DNA from: Microbacterium sp. AG238 | GTDB lineage: Bacteria > Actinomycetota > Actinomycetes > Actinomycetales > Microbacteriaceae | Length of the DNA stretch: 64,000 bases | Assembly: GCF_003610405.1 (NCBI RefSeq) | Contig: NZ_RAQC01000001.1 | Location: 1,426,001-1,490,000 of the forward strand | Reading direction: 5' to 3' | In this document: piece by piece, positions 17,945-27,094 of the stretch | Layout: each line of letters starts with the position of its first letter | Position numbering within the stretch: position 1 is the first letter of the stretch | The notes under the pieces: model-generated | What the model was told of the DNA's origin: nothing | Seen by the model: the letters and a program-made list of their open reading frames with translations, nothing else | Databases searched by the model: none | Position numbers and translations under genes: made by a program

Positions 17945-17956
17945 GTGACCATGCTA
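17924..17956 (-). promoter_or_regulatory. Leaderless exporter promoter with internal LacI-type operator
   Basis: On the minus strand TAGCAT (17951-17956) ends six bases before the GTG start, the spacing of a leaderless promoter. GGAAAGCGGTTTCC (17924-17937), one base off the regional operator consensus, lies just downstream of the predicted transcript start, within the coding sequence. Confidence 0.5.
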
Positions 17957-17993
17957 AGCGCACACCGCGCGGCGGCACACCCCTCGGCGCGAA

Positions 17994-18737
17994 TCAGTTC
18001 GCGGTCGCGCTCGCGATGCGATCGACGAACAGCTGCGTCGCCTGCGGCACGTAGTCCGCGCTCGTCTCGGGGTCCCAGCCCACGAGGGCGAGCACGTTCT
18101 GCCCCGTGCGCACGGTCGCGCCGACGAGGGTGAACGGCGAGCCGCCGACGTCTCCCGTCACGCGCCACCCCTGCACGTCGTCCGCTCCGGTCACGGCGAC
18201 GTCGAAGGGCTCGACCGCGGTCGTCACGGGCACGCCCTGCATGGCGAACAACTCCCGCCCGTTCGCGCAACGTGCGATCGCCTCCTCGGCCTGTGCCACG
18301 AGCGCCTTGGCAGCCGCGTCGTCGGCCGCCGACGCCACGACCGCCGTCATCGACCGATCGTTGCTCGTGCCCCATTCCACGGCGTCGCCCGCCGACTCCC
18401 ACCCGGCCCCGAAGGGCGCGAGGCACGCGGCATCCGACACCGTCAGCCCGGGATAGATCGACTCGAGCATCGCCGCGATCGAGTCGTATTCGGCGGCGCG
18501 GAACTGGATGCCGCTGAACAGACCCGCGAGCTCATCACGATCGAGGGCACCGGATGCCGCCGCGGGCGCCGTCGCCGTGGTCGAGGGCGCGGTCGTCGCG
18601 GTGGCCGCCGCGCTCGGCGACTCGCCGCCCTGCGCGGCGGACGGAGTGCAGCCCGTCAACGCCGCGAGACCCAGGGCTGCGACGACCAGACCGGCGCGCA
18701 GCCGAGCGTGCGGAATGCGGGATGCGGGTGATGCCAT
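17994..18737 (-). CDS. Hypothetical lipoprotein
   Basis: A 247-residue protein with a signal peptide ending in LAALTGC, then a Ser/Thr/Ala/Pro-rich linker (to about residue 65) and a compact C-terminal domain with cysteines in AACLAPFG and ARCANG. The shape recalls PknH-type sensor domains, but I cannot assign the family. The ATG is preceded by GAGGAG six bases upstream; the longer open frame upstream is not protein-like. It sits just upstream of, and in the same direction as, the exporter, which has its own promoter. Confidence 0.75.
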   Translation of the reverse strand: MASPASRIPHARLRAGLVVAALGLAALTGCTPSAAQGGESPSAAATATTAPSTTATAPAAASGALDRDELAGLFSGIQFRAAEYDSIAAMLESIYPGLTVSDAACLAPFGAGWESAGDAVEWGTSNDRSMTAVVASAADDAAAKALVAQAEEAIARCANGRELFAMQGVPVTTAVEPFDVAVTGADDVQGWRVTGDVGGSPFTLVGATVRTGQNVLALVGWDPETSADYVPQATQLFVDRIASATAN

Positions 18738-18915
18738 GGCGGTCTCCTCGGATCGATGTGCCTCGACGCTAACGCGCGCGGGTCCGCCGCGTCGTGGGCA
18801 GCCCTCCCCATCGACCGTCCGCGCCGACTGCCGTATGGTGTCGCTTCGCCGCCTCCGACCGGAGCGCCGAGCCACGCACCGGAACACACGCCGCAATGGC
18901 GCGGGATGGGGCGAC

Positions 18916-18929
18916 GGAAAGCGCTTGCT
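18916..18929. promoter_or_regulatory. LacI-type operator
   Basis: GGAAAGCGCTTGCT lies about 30 bp upstream of the Gfo/Idh-DUF6807 gene. It has the same core as the site at 15034-15048. A CATGAT at 18931-18936 is a possible -10 box for the same gene. The rest of the 18738-18960 gap shows no coding signal. Confidence 0.6.
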
Positions 18930-18960
18930 GACATGATGGGAGCGACGTCAGGAGAATCGG

Positions 18961-20919
18961 ATGCCACGCACCACCACCATCGCCCTCGTCGGTGTCCACG
19001 GCTACGGAACCGTGCACCTCGACAACCTCCGCCGCCTGGGCGATCGGGTGCGGCTCGTCGCGGCAGCCGACCCCCGTCCGCCGGCACCGGGCGCCCTGCC
19101 TGCCGAGACGCGCGTCTTCCCCGACCTCACCTCGCTGCTCGCGGCGACCGACGACATCGACGTCGTCATCGTCGCCACCCCGTTGCACACGCACCTCGAA
19201 CTCGCGCGCACGGTCGTGAGCCGCGGCATCGACCTGTACCTCGAGAAGCCCCCCGTCCTGACGCTCGCCGACCTGCGCGTGCTCGAGGACGCCGCCGCAC
19301 ATTCGGGGGCGCGCATCCAGGTCGGCTTCCAGAGCCTCGGATCACGGGCGCTCCGAGCATTCGCTGAAGACCGCTTCGACCTCGGTCCGGTCCGCGCCAT
19401 CGGGGCAGTGGGCCTCTGGGCGCGCGATCGCGCGTACTGGGAGCGCAGCCGCTGGGCCGGACGCCGCGAGCTCGACGGCGTCGCCGTCGTCGACGGCGTC
19501 ACGACCAACCCGCTCGCCCACGCCACCGCCACCGCGCTCGCGATCGCCGGCACGACCGCCGTCGCCGACATCACCCAGGTCGCCGCCGACCTCTACCGCG
19601 CCAACGCCATCGAGGGCGACGACACGAGCCTGCTGCGAGTGTCGACCACCCGCGGCATCCGCGTCACCGCCGGACTCACGCTGTGCGCGGACGAACAGGT
19701 CGACCCGTACGTCGAGGTGCACGGACGCCGCCGCACGGCACGCTTCTTCTACACGGAGGACGTCGTCGAGGTCGACGGCCGCAGCGAGCACTTCGAGCGC
19801 GACGACCTCTTCGAAAACCTCCTCGATCACCGCGACGATGGCGTCGCCCTGCTGTCTCCCCTGTCGGCATCGGGCGCCTTCGTCGCCGTCATCGACGCCG
19901 TGGGACGCACCGCGCCGCACGAGATCGACCCCGCGTTCGTGACGGCGCGCGGCGAGGGCCCCGCGCGCCGGCTCGTCGTGGACGGCATCGAGGACACGAT
20001 CATCCGCGCCGTCGACGCCGAAGCGACCTTCGGCGAGCTGCACCTGCCGTGGGCGCGTCGCACGGCCCCCGAGGTCGTGCTGACCCTGCCCGGTACCGGT
20101 TCGCCGCTCGCCGAGCTGGTCGACGGTGCCGACGCAGCGCGTTCGTCGAGCCCGCGCCCCTACCTGCATCCGCTGCGCACACCGGGCGGCGTCGTCGTGA
20201 CCGATCATCATCCCGCCGACCACGACTGGCATCTCGGGGTCAGCGTCGCGTTGCAGGATGTCGACGGCACCAACTTCTGGGGCGGCCGCACCTACACGCC
20301 GGGCGAGGACTACATCTGGCGAGGCGATCACGGACGCATCGAGATCGCCCGCGTCGAGCAGCTCGACGATGGCGCGGTCCTCGACCTGCGCTGGATCGGT
20401 CCCGACGGCAGCGTCGTCGTCCGCGAACGGCGAGAGCTGCGGGTGACCCACCGCGACGATCGCGCCGCCGTCATCGGCCTGTCGTTCGAGCTGTCGCCGT
20501 CGACCGACCGCGCCGTGATGCTGGGCGGGCCGGGCAGCAACGGACGCGTCGGGGGCGGCTACGGCGGTCTCGCCTGGCGCCTCCCCGCCTGCGGCGACGT
20601 CGACGTGCGTACGCCCTCGGCTCGCGGCGAAGAGGCGGTGCACGGGACGATCGCTCCCTGGCTCGCGTGGTCGGCAGCCTTCGCCGGACCGACCGGTGGC
20701 GCACCCGCCGAAGCCACCGTGGCGCTCGCGGCCGCCGACGAGGTGTCTGCCGCGGATCCGTGGTTCGTCCGCGTCGCGGGCTACCCCGGCATCGGCGCAG
20801 CGCTCGCGTGGGACCGCGCGGTGGCGGCATCCCCCGACGCCCCGGTCCGGCGCGCCTACCGCCTGCTCGTGGCCGACGGCCGTGTGACCGACGCGGAGGT
20901 CGGCGCGCTCCTCGCCTGA
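18961..20919 (+). CDS. Gfo/Idh/MocA oxidoreductase fused to a DUF6807 (PmoA-like) domain
   Basis: A 652-residue two-part protein. Residues 1 to about 330 form a Gfo/Idh/MocA oxidoreductase with a Rossmann start (IALVGVHGYGTVHL) and the LEKPPVLTLADL motif supplying the catalytic lysine. From about 340 on there is a beta-rich DUF6807 domain with the conserved RPYLHPLRTPGG and VTDHHPADHDWHLGV blocks. The substrate is probably a sugar or sugar acid; the DUF6807 activity is not established to my knowledge. It is a single gene between divergent and convergent neighbours, with a LacI-type operator upstream, and it ends 17 bp from the permease stop at 20937. Confidence 0.85.
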   Translation: MPRTTTIALVGVHGYGTVHLDNLRRLGDRVRLVAAADPRPPAPGALPAETRVFPDLTSLLAATDDIDVVIVATPLHTHLELARTVVSRGIDLYLEKPPVLTLADLRVLEDAAAHSGARIQVGFQSLGSRALRAFAEDRFDLGPVRAIGAVGLWARDRAYWERSRWAGRRELDGVAVVDGVTTNPLAHATATALAIAGTTAVADITQVAADLYRANAIEGDDTSLLRVSTTRGIRVTAGLTLCADEQVDPYVEVHGRRRTARFFYTEDVVEVDGRSEHFERDDLFENLLDHRDDGVALLSPLSASGAFVAVIDAVGRTAPHEIDPAFVTARGEGPARRLVVDGIEDTIIRAVDAEATFGELHLPWARRTAPEVVLTLPGTGSPLAELVDGADAARSSSPRPYLHPLRTPGGVVVTDHHPADHDWHLGVSVALQDVDGTNFWGGRTYTPGEDYIWRGDHGRIEIARVEQLDDGAVLDLRWIGPDGSVVVRERRELRVTHRDDRAAVIGLSFELSPSTDRAVMLGGPGSNGRVGGGYGGLAWRLPACGDVDVRTPSARGEEAVHGTIAPWLAWSAAFAGPTGGAPAEATVALAAADEVSAADPWFVRVAGYPGIGAALAWDRAVAASPDAPVRRAYRLLVADGRVTDAEVGALLA

Positions 20920-20936
20920 CCCCGCGCGACCGGCAG

Positions 20937-21854
20937 CTACTTGATGCCGGTCGTCGCGATGCCTCGGATGAGGAAGCGCTGGCCGAACAGGAACGCCAGG
21001 AACACCGGCACGAGCGAGACCACCGACATCGCGAACATGCCGCCGAAGTTCGAGGCCCCCTGCGCCGACATGAACTGGCGGAGCGCGAGCGGCACGGTGA
21101 ACAGGTCGGGGTTGTTGAGGTAGATCAGTGCCCCGAAGAAGTCGTTCCACACCCACACGAACGTGAAGATGGCGGTCGTCGCGAGCGCCGGGGTCATCAT
21201 CGGCAGCAGGATCTGTAGGAAGATGCGGGCATGGCCGGCGCCGTCGATGCGGGCCGCTTCGTCGAGCTCACGCGGGATGCCGCGGATGAACTGCACCATC
21301 AGGAAGACGAAGAACGCGTCGGTCGCGAGGGCCTTCGGCAGGATCAGCGGCCAGAAGGTGTTCACGAGCCCGAGCTGACTGAACATGATGTACTGCGGCA
21401 CGATGACGATGTGCACGGGCAGCATGATCGTGACGAGCATGATCGCGAAGAGCGTGCGCTTGAAGTGGAAGTTCAGCCGGGCGAACGCATAGGCGGCCAT
21501 CGCGCACGACACGAGGTTTCCCACGATCGACCCCGCGACCACGACGAGCGAGTTCCACAGGTAGGTGCCGAACGAGGGCGAGAGCGCGTTCCATCCCTGG
21601 ATGTAGTTGTCGACCTCGAACGACAGCGGCCACAGGCCCGGGAGGCGGAAGATCTCGTCGTTGGGCCGTAGCGAACTGACGATCATCCACAGCAGCGGGT
21701 AGAGCATCAGCAGCGACGTCGCGATGAGGAAGATGTGCCGCGCGAGCGCGCCCGCCCGGCTCCGACGTCCGAGGCCGAGCTCCTCGCGCCGACGCGCACG
21801 CTGACGCTCGCGGGCGTTCCTGCGATCGGCGGTCGTGATCAGTTCAGTCGTCAT
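20937..21854 (-). CDS. CUT1 sugar ABC transporter permease (MalG-type)
   Basis: A 305-residue permease with a long basic N-terminal tail, six membrane segments and the EAA loop DEAARIDGAGHARIFLQILLP, ending IRGIATTGIK. It overlaps the upstream permease by 11 bp. With that subunit it forms an importer whose binding protein is probably the divergently placed gene at 24208-25488, since no binding protein shares its transcript. No ATPase is encoded nearby. Confidence 0.92.
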   Translation of the reverse strand: MTTELITTADRRNARERQRARRREELGLGRRSRAGALARHIFLIATSLLMLYPLLWMIVSSLRPNDEIFRLPGLWPLSFEVDNYIQGWNALSPSFGTYLWNSLVVVAGSIVGNLVSCAMAAYAFARLNFHFKRTLFAIMLVTIMLPVHIVIVPQYIMFSQLGLVNTFWPLILPKALATDAFFVFLMVQFIRGIPRELDEAARIDGAGHARIFLQILLPMMTPALATTAIFTFVWVWNDFFGALIYLNNPDLFTVPLALRQFMSAQGASNFGGMFAMSVVSLVPVFLAFLFGQRFLIRGIATTGIK

Positions 21855-22776
21855 AGAACACCCACAGCTTGGAGAGAGCGAAGTTCACGGCGGTGAAGCC
21901 CGCGATGATGGCCACCAGCAGCCAGGCCATGGCCGAGGCGTAGCCCATGTCGAACGCCGTGAACCCCTTCTGGTAGAGGTACAGCGTGTAGAAGAGCGTC
22001 GAGTCGGACGGCCCACCCGATCCGTTCGAGATGATGAACGCCTGCGTGAAGGCCTGGAAGGCGCCGATCATCGACAGCACGAGGTTGAAGAAGACGATCG
22101 GGCTCAACAGCGGCAGCGTGATCGAGAAGAACTGCCGGGCGGACCCCGCGCCGTCCATCGCCGCGGCCTCGTAGTACATCACCGGGATCTGGCGCAGGCC
22201 CGCGAGGAAGATGACCATCGGCGCGCCGAATCCCCAGACGCTCAGCAGGATGATCGTCGACAGTGCCGTGTCGGGGTTGGAGATCCACCCAGGGCCTTCG
22301 ATGCCGAAGATCGCGAGGAACTGGTTGACGAGTCCGTCGACGCCGAAGATCTGCTTCCACAGGATCGCCACCGCGACCGAGGAGCCGAGCAGGGAAGGGA
22401 GGTAGAACATCGAGCGGTAGAACGCCAGGCCGCGCAGCCCCTTGTCGAGCAGCAGTGCGATGCCGAGGGCCGCACCCATGGCGAGCGGGACGCCGACGAG
22501 GACGTACACGAAGGTGACGCCGAGGGATGCCGCCAGGCGCGGGTCCTGGGCCATGCGGACGTAGTTGTCGATCCCGATGAACTCGGGGGCGTTGAACAGG
22601 TCGTACTTGGTGAACGACAGGTACAGCGACGCCGCGATCGGGAGCACGGTCACGAGCACGAGACCGAGGAGCCACGGTGCGAGGAAGACCATCGCCGCCT
22701 TCGTGTCGCGCGGTTTCTCCCGCGCAGCCCGCCCTGCGGGACGCCGCAGCCGGGACAGCTCGCCGATGGCGCTCAT
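21844..22776 (-). CDS. CUT1 sugar ABC transporter permease (MalF-type)
   Basis: A 310-residue permease with the EAA loop YEAAAMDGAGSARQFFSITLP and six membrane segments. The ATG has a strong GGAGGA ribosome site five bases upstream. It is the first gene of a two-permease transcript that starts divergently from the hydrolase gene at 22898. The perfect 16-bp palindrome at 22829-22844 lies between them and can control both. Confidence 0.92.
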   Translation of the reverse strand: MSAIGELSRLRRPAGRAAREKPRDTKAAMVFLAPWLLGLVLVTVLPIAASLYLSFTKYDLFNAPEFIGIDNYVRMAQDPRLAASLGVTFVYVLVGVPLAMGAALGIALLLDKGLRGLAFYRSMFYLPSLLGSSVAVAILWKQIFGVDGLVNQFLAIFGIEGPGWISNPDTALSTIILLSVWGFGAPMVIFLAGLRQIPVMYYEAAAMDGAGSARQFFSITLPLLSPIVFFNLVLSMIGAFQAFTQAFIISNGSGGPSDSTLFYTLYLYQKGFTAFDMGYASAMAWLLVAIIAGFTAVNFALSKLWVFYDD

Positions 22777-22828
22777 CCGGTCCTCCTCGACACATCCATC
22801 GCTTCGTCGTCGAGCGATGCCGAGCGCT

Positions 22829-22856
22829 CAGAAAGCGCTTTCTGCGAAGATACACT
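22829..22856. promoter_or_regulatory. Perfect LacI-type operator with hydrolase -10 box
   Basis: CAGAAAGCGCTTTCTG (22829-22844) is a perfect 16-bp palindrome and the best match in the window to the regional GAAARCGYTTTC consensus. TACACT at 22851-22856 is a likely -10 box for the hydrolase gene, so the operator occupies the spacer/-35 region. Confidence 0.75.
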
Positions 22857-22897
22857 ATCGACGTGGACACACAAGCGTCCCCTCGATCGGAGCCACG

Positions 22898-24055
22898 ATG
22901 ACGTCGCCTGACCCCTCGCCCGCCCTCGCCGACGGCGGCGCCGCACACGCCGCATCCCACCCCGCCGGGCCCCTGACCGGTTACACCGACTGGCCCGCAT
23001 ACCTCGAGCGCACTGCACCGCATCGGCCCGGCGATGAGCGCGGCGACACGCTCGCCCACGTCCTCGGCGTGCGACGCCCGGTCGCCGACGGTATCCGCGT
23101 CGAGCGCACCTGGTCGAGCGGCGGTGTCGACGGCTCGGAGGTGAGCTGGCAGCTCCCGTACGGGCCGCGGACCCGAGCTTGGCTGCTGCGCCCGGCCGGC
23201 ATCCGCTCCCCCCTCCCCGGCCTGCTCGGGCTGCACTGCCACGGCGGGGTCCGATCGGTCGGGGCGGAACAGCTGGTCGAGACCGACCGCCCCGCACACC
23301 CGACCGCCGCCAGGCTGAGACGCGACATCTACGACGGTCGGGCGCCCGCGAACGACCTCGCCCGCGCCGGGTTCGCCGTGCTCGTGCACGACACGTTCTC
23401 GTGGGGCAGCCGCGCATTCGATCTCTCGCAGCCGACGCCGCGCCTGGCCGAGCACATCGCGGCCCGCGAAGCGCTCTGGCGCGAACGCGGTGAGGACCCG
23501 AGCGCCGACGACCGGTTCGATGCGATCTCGACACTGCACGAGGACTCGCTCGCCAAGGCCGCCGGGATGCTCGGGTCGAGCCTCGCCGGCGCCGTCGCGA
23601 GCGACGACCTCGCGGCGCTCGACGTCCTGGCCGAGATGCCGGGGGTCGACCCCGGCCGACTCGGAGTGTTCGGCCTGTCGGGTGGCGGCGGACGGGCGGT
23701 GCTCGCGGCCGCCCTCGACCGGCGCATCTCCGCGACCGTCGTCACCTGCATGATGGCCACCTTCGCCTCGCTCGTCCCCGCCGAGATCGACACCCATTCA
23801 TGGCTGCTGCACAGCCCCGGCATCCGGGTGGCCGGAGACTGGCCGGATCTTGCTCGACCGCGCGAGGGACAAGCTGTGCTCGTGCAGTACGGACGGCACG
23901 ACCCGCTGTTCCCCGCCGCGGGGATGCGCGCCGCCGACGCTGCTCTGGTCGGGTCGGCGGGGTACGCCGGTTCGTTCCACGATGCGGGGCACGTCTCTTC
24001 GCGGGAGATGCAGGACGAGGCCCGCGCTTTCCTGGCCGACCGGCTCGGCGCCTGA
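22898..24055 (+). CDS. Alpha/beta hydrolase, acetyl-xylan-esterase/dienelactone-hydrolase-like
   Basis: A 385-residue cytoplasmic hydrolase. The nucleophile elbow is GLSGGGGRA (Ser about residue 262); YGRHDPLFP and SFHDAGHVSS supply the probable Asp and His of the triad. The N-terminal part (RAWLLRPAG, LLGLHCHGG) resembles sugar esterases of the acetyl-xylan-esterase-like group. The ATG has GGAG six to nine bases upstream; an earlier open frame crosses the operator and is rejected. It probably removes acetyl or similar groups from imported oligosaccharides, which is inferred from position between a permease pair and a binding protein. Confidence 0.72.
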   Translation: MTSPDPSPALADGGAAHAASHPAGPLTGYTDWPAYLERTAPHRPGDERGDTLAHVLGVRRPVADGIRVERTWSSGGVDGSEVSWQLPYGPRTRAWLLRPAGIRSPLPGLLGLHCHGGVRSVGAEQLVETDRPAHPTAARLRRDIYDGRAPANDLARAGFAVLVHDTFSWGSRAFDLSQPTPRLAEHIAAREALWRERGEDPSADDRFDAISTLHEDSLAKAAGMLGSSLAGAVASDDLAALDVLAEMPGVDPGRLGVFGLSGGGGRAVLAAALDRRISATVVTCMMATFASLVPAEIDTHSWLLHSPGIRVAGDWPDLARPREGQAVLVQYGRHDPLFPAAGMRAADAALVGSAGYAGSFHDAGHVSSREMQDEARAFLADRLGA

Positions 24056-24075
24056 GATCGCCTCGGGGCACATCG

Positions 24076-24155
24076 TTGACATTGCGGTGGGCGAGCGTTA
24101 ACGTCCGTCAGTAAGCGTTTTCTCACGGTCGAGGGACGCTGACGAGAAAACGCTT
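24076..24155 (+). promoter_or_regulatory. Promoter with inverted operator pair for the binding-protein gene
   Basis: A near-consensus promoter, TTGACA (24076-24081), 17 bp, TAACGT (24099-24104), is followed by AAGCGTTTTCTC (24113-24124) and its exact complement GAGAAAACGCTT (24144-24155). Both are LacI-type half-palindromes at and just after the predicted transcript start. They can also pair as a 12-bp stem in the RNA. Confidence 0.75.
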
Positions 24156-24207
24156 CCCGCGAACGTCGACGCCGACGCCGCGGCGCACCCGCCCGAGAGG
24201 ACCTCCC

Positions 24208-25488
24208 ATGAACAACCGACGACTCCTCGCCCTCGCCGCCGCCGGCGTCGCGATCGCGGTCTCGCTGTCCGGCTGCGCCGCAGGCACCGGCGGTGACGAC
24301 GACGAGAAGATCACCCTGCGCTTCGCCTGGTGGGGCAGCGACGAGCTCAACGCCATCAAGGACGAGCAGATCGCGCTCTTCGAGAAGGCCCACCCGAACA
24401 TCACCGTCGCGGGCGAGCCGAGCGAGTACAACGGCTACTACGACAAGCTCGCGACCCAGGTCGCCGGCGGCGGCGCCCCGGATGCCCTGCAGATCACCTA
24501 CGACGCCCTCCCGCTCTACGTCGCGAAGAACGCGATCGCCGACATCTCATCCGACGTCGATCAGGACTCGTTCACACCCGGATCACTCGACGCGGGCATC
24601 ATCGACGGCAAGCTCTACGCCTTACCGACCGGCGTCGGCTCACGCGGCATCATCGTCAACCCTGCGGTGTTCGAAGCGGCGGGCGTCCCCCTGCCCGACG
24701 ACACGACGTGGACGTGGGACGACTACATCGATATCGCCACGCAGATCTCCGAGAAGAGCGGCGACGGGGTCTACGGGTCGGCGCAGATCGCGAACGACCA
24801 GTCACTCATGGCCTTCGCCCGCCAGAACGGCGAAGACCTCTACACCGCCGACGGCGAGTTCGGAGTCAGCGAGAAGACGGCGAACGCGTTCTTCACGTTC
24901 GCGAAGGAACTCCAGGCCAGCGGAGGGTCGCCCGACGCGTCGACTGCGGCCGAGGACGCGTCGGCCTCCCTCGAGCAGAGCCTCATGGGCCAGGGGAAGA
25001 TCGGCATGGCGTTCGCCCCGCTCAACTTCACCGGCATCTACGCCACCGCATCCGGTCAGGATCTGCAGATCCTCAACGTGCCGGGCGACAGCGCCGGCAA
25101 GGTCGGCCTCGTCATCCAGCCGACCGTCCAGTACGCCGTCTCGTCGAAGTCGAAGCACCCGCGCGAAGCGGCGATGCTCATCGACTTCCTCCTCAACAGC
25201 GACGAGGCCGGGCCCCTCAACAAGCTCACCCTCGGCATCCCCGCGACGCCCGCTGTGCTCGAGGCGATCACCCCCGAGTTCACGGACTCCGAGAAGGCCC
25301 AGGTCGCCTTCATCGATCGCCTCTCCGCTGCCGGCGGGGCGGCGCAGAACCCGCTGGCGCTGCCCACCTCGCAGCTCGGCCCGATCATCACGAAGCTGCT
25401 CGACGACGTCACCTTCGACAAGGCGACCTCCGCCGAGGCGGCCTCGGAACTCGTCTCGCAGGTGCAGACCGCGCTCGACGCGAGCTGA
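24208..25488 (+). CDS. CUT1 sugar ABC transporter, solute-binding lipoprotein
   Basis: A 426-residue extracellular binding protein with a lipoprotein signal ending in VSLSGC and family 1 features such as LRFAWWGSDELN, KLATQVAGGGAPDALQ and YALPTGVGSRG. It differs clearly from the paralogous pair at 9671 and 13650. It is the likely partner of the permeases at 20937-22776, since no other binding protein is close. Expression should be driven by the TTGACA/TAACGT promoter under LacI control. The ligand is unknown. Confidence 0.88.
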   Translation: MNNRRLLALAAAGVAIAVSLSGCAAGTGGDDDEKITLRFAWWGSDELNAIKDEQIALFEKAHPNITVAGEPSEYNGYYDKLATQVAGGGAPDALQITYDALPLYVAKNAIADISSDVDQDSFTPGSLDAGIIDGKLYALPTGVGSRGIIVNPAVFEAAGVPLPDDTTWTWDDYIDIATQISEKSGDGVYGSAQIANDQSLMAFARQNGEDLYTADGEFGVSEKTANAFFTFAKELQASGGSPDASTAAEDASASLEQSLMGQGKIGMAFAPLNFTGIYATASGQDLQILNVPGDSAGKVGLVIQPTVQYAVSSKSKHPREAAMLIDFLLNSDEAGPLNKLTLGIPATPAVLEAITPEFTDSEKAQVAFIDRLSAAGGAAQNPLALPTSQLGPIITKLLDDVTFDKATSAEAASELVSQVQTALDAS

Positions 25489-25547
25489 CGAGCACCACTC
25501 GCCCCCGTCCGACATCCCGGCGCGCGAGCCGACGCGAACGGCGCCGA

Positions 25548-25579
25548 ACCCGACGCGGAAACGACTATTCGCGTCGGGT
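25548..25579. terminator. Bidirectional hairpin between convergent genes
   Basis: A 10-bp stem (25548-25557 with 25570-25579) with a 12-base AT-richer loop lies in the 96-bp gap between the binding-protein stop and the GH30 stop. There is no T-tract, which is common for actinobacterial terminators. Confidence 0.55.
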
Positions 25580-25584
25580 CAGCG

Positions 25585-26982
25585 TCAGGCGGGGGCGGCG
25601 ATGCGGATCGTACTGAACGAGTCCGCGGGCAGGACCACGTCGAACGCCGCACCGTCGAGGGCGATCGTCACCGGCATCTCGTCCGCGAGGTCGTTCTGCA
25701 TGACGATGACGATCGAGCCGTCCGGGTTCTCGAACGCGAGCTGGTTCTCGTGACCCGTCCAGCTGAATGCATCGATGCGCGTCGCGCCGACCTGCACGTG
25801 GTGCGCGAGGTGCTTCATCACGAAGAACTCGTGGGTGTAACGGAATCGGTTGGTCGCCGGATCGACGACGACCAGGGAGTTCTGCGCCCATCCCCACCGG
25901 CTGACTCCTCCCTCGTCGAGAGCGAGGTTCCAGTAGGTGTACGCGTTGGCGCCGGCCTCGAAGAAGCGCCTCATGAGAGACCAGGTGTAACGCGCGAAAC
26001 GCCAGTCGTTCCGGCCGTCCCCGCACTCCTGCTCGGTCTGGTAGAGCGACAGGTGAGGCGCGATCCGATGGGCATCGGCGATGGCGCCCTTGCCTGCCCA
26101 CTGGAATCCCGCGCCCGAGATGAACGGCCCGGCATCCGGTTCGGCGAGCACGGTCGCGAGGTGCTCCGGCGCCGGACGCTCCTGCGTTCCGAAGAACACG
26201 TCGACGCCCAGCTCCCGCATCCGGGGCCCGAGAACGGCGATGAATCGGGCCAGCCCCTCGGGCGTCCACGTGCAGCTCGGAAACACCTGTGGCGAGTTGA
26301 ACTCGTTCTGCGGCATGACCATCGAGATGTCGATGCCCTCTGCACGGTACGCCTTGACGAATCGGGCGAAGTACTCCGCGTACGCGTCCAGATAGCGCGG
26401 CTCCTGGATCATCATGTCCGTGCCCTCGACACCGACCTGGTCGGGCCGCAGGCCGTTGTCGACGTCGCTTCCCCGCCACGGCAGCGCGGCGGCGTAATGA
26501 CCGTTCGTCTTCATCCACGACGGCGGGCTCCACGGCGATGCCCACAGCTTCAGATCCGGCCGCCGCCGCAGCGCCTCATGGATGTACGGGATGAGCGACG
26601 CGCGATCGTGCTCGATCGAGAAGTGCTCGAGCCCGAAGTCTCCCGCGACCTCGTCGTAGGAGTACCAATCGGTCGAGAAGTCGTTCGCGCCCACCGGCAT
26701 CCGGCACACCGAGAAGCCCGTGCCCCGACCCGGCGTGAACAGCTCATCGAAGATCTCGGCCCGATCGGCCTCGCCCAGACGTGACAGCGCCCGCCAGCCG
26801 AGCTCGTTGAAGCAGACACCGAACCCCTCGACGGTCTGGTACCGGCGGTCCGTGCGCAACAGCAGGTTGGGCATCCCCGTCAACGGCGCGAACTGCGGCG
26901 CGGGCATCTCGACCCACGCATGCTCGCGATCGGTGCTGACCCAGCTGATGCTGCGGTCGAGGGCTGCGGCGGTCTCGGACAT
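25585..26982 (-). CDS. GH30 family glycoside hydrolase (cytoplasmic)
   Basis: A 465-residue retaining glycosidase without signal peptide. The TIM barrel shows QTVEGFGVCFNE near the start, the acid/base Glu227 in MPQNEF and the nucleophile Glu317 in YQTEQE, followed by a short C-terminal beta domain ending FSTIRI. GH30 members act on beta-glucosyl, beta-xylosyl, beta-fucosyl or beta-glucuronyl links; the exact one cannot be read from sequence. The intracellular location suggests it cuts imported oligosaccharides. It is convergent with the binding-protein gene and follows the M24-like gene by 112 bp, with a weak AAAGG ribosome site. Confidence 0.87.
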   Translation of the reverse strand: MSETAAALDRSISWVSTDREHAWVEMPAPQFAPLTGMPNLLLRTDRRYQTVEGFGVCFNELGWRALSRLGEADRAEIFDELFTPGRGTGFSVCRMPVGANDFSTDWYSYDEVAGDFGLEHFSIEHDRASLIPYIHEALRRRPDLKLWASPWSPPSWMKTNGHYAAALPWRGSDVDNGLRPDQVGVEGTDMMIQEPRYLDAYAEYFARFVKAYRAEGIDISMVMPQNEFNSPQVFPSCTWTPEGLARFIAVLGPRMRELGVDVFFGTQERPAPEHLATVLAEPDAGPFISGAGFQWAGKGAIADAHRIAPHLSLYQTEQECGDGRNDWRFARYTWSLMRRFFEAGANAYTYWNLALDEGGVSRWGWAQNSLVVVDPATNRFRYTHEFFVMKHLAHHVQVGATRIDAFSWTGHENQLAFENPDGSIVIVMQNDLADEMPVTIALDGAAFDVVLPADSFSTIRIAAPA

Positions 26983-27094
26983 GCGGGCCTTTCGGGTGGA
27001 GGCGAACGCCCCGCGTCATGACGACGCGACACTGCGTTCTCCCGCCATCATGGCAGCCCCGCAACCCGACGGGCGCCGGACGCCAGACGCGCCG

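Noticed and set aside
22565..22897. N-terminal extension of the esterase-like hydrolase
   Set aside because: The extension lies antisense to the permease start and crosses the operator and -10 box; the ATG at 22898 has a ribosome site.
24113..24155. Transcription terminator between hydrolase and binding-protein genes
   Set aside because: The stem arms are LacI-type operator halves directly after a near-consensus promoter, so a control region fits better than a terminator.
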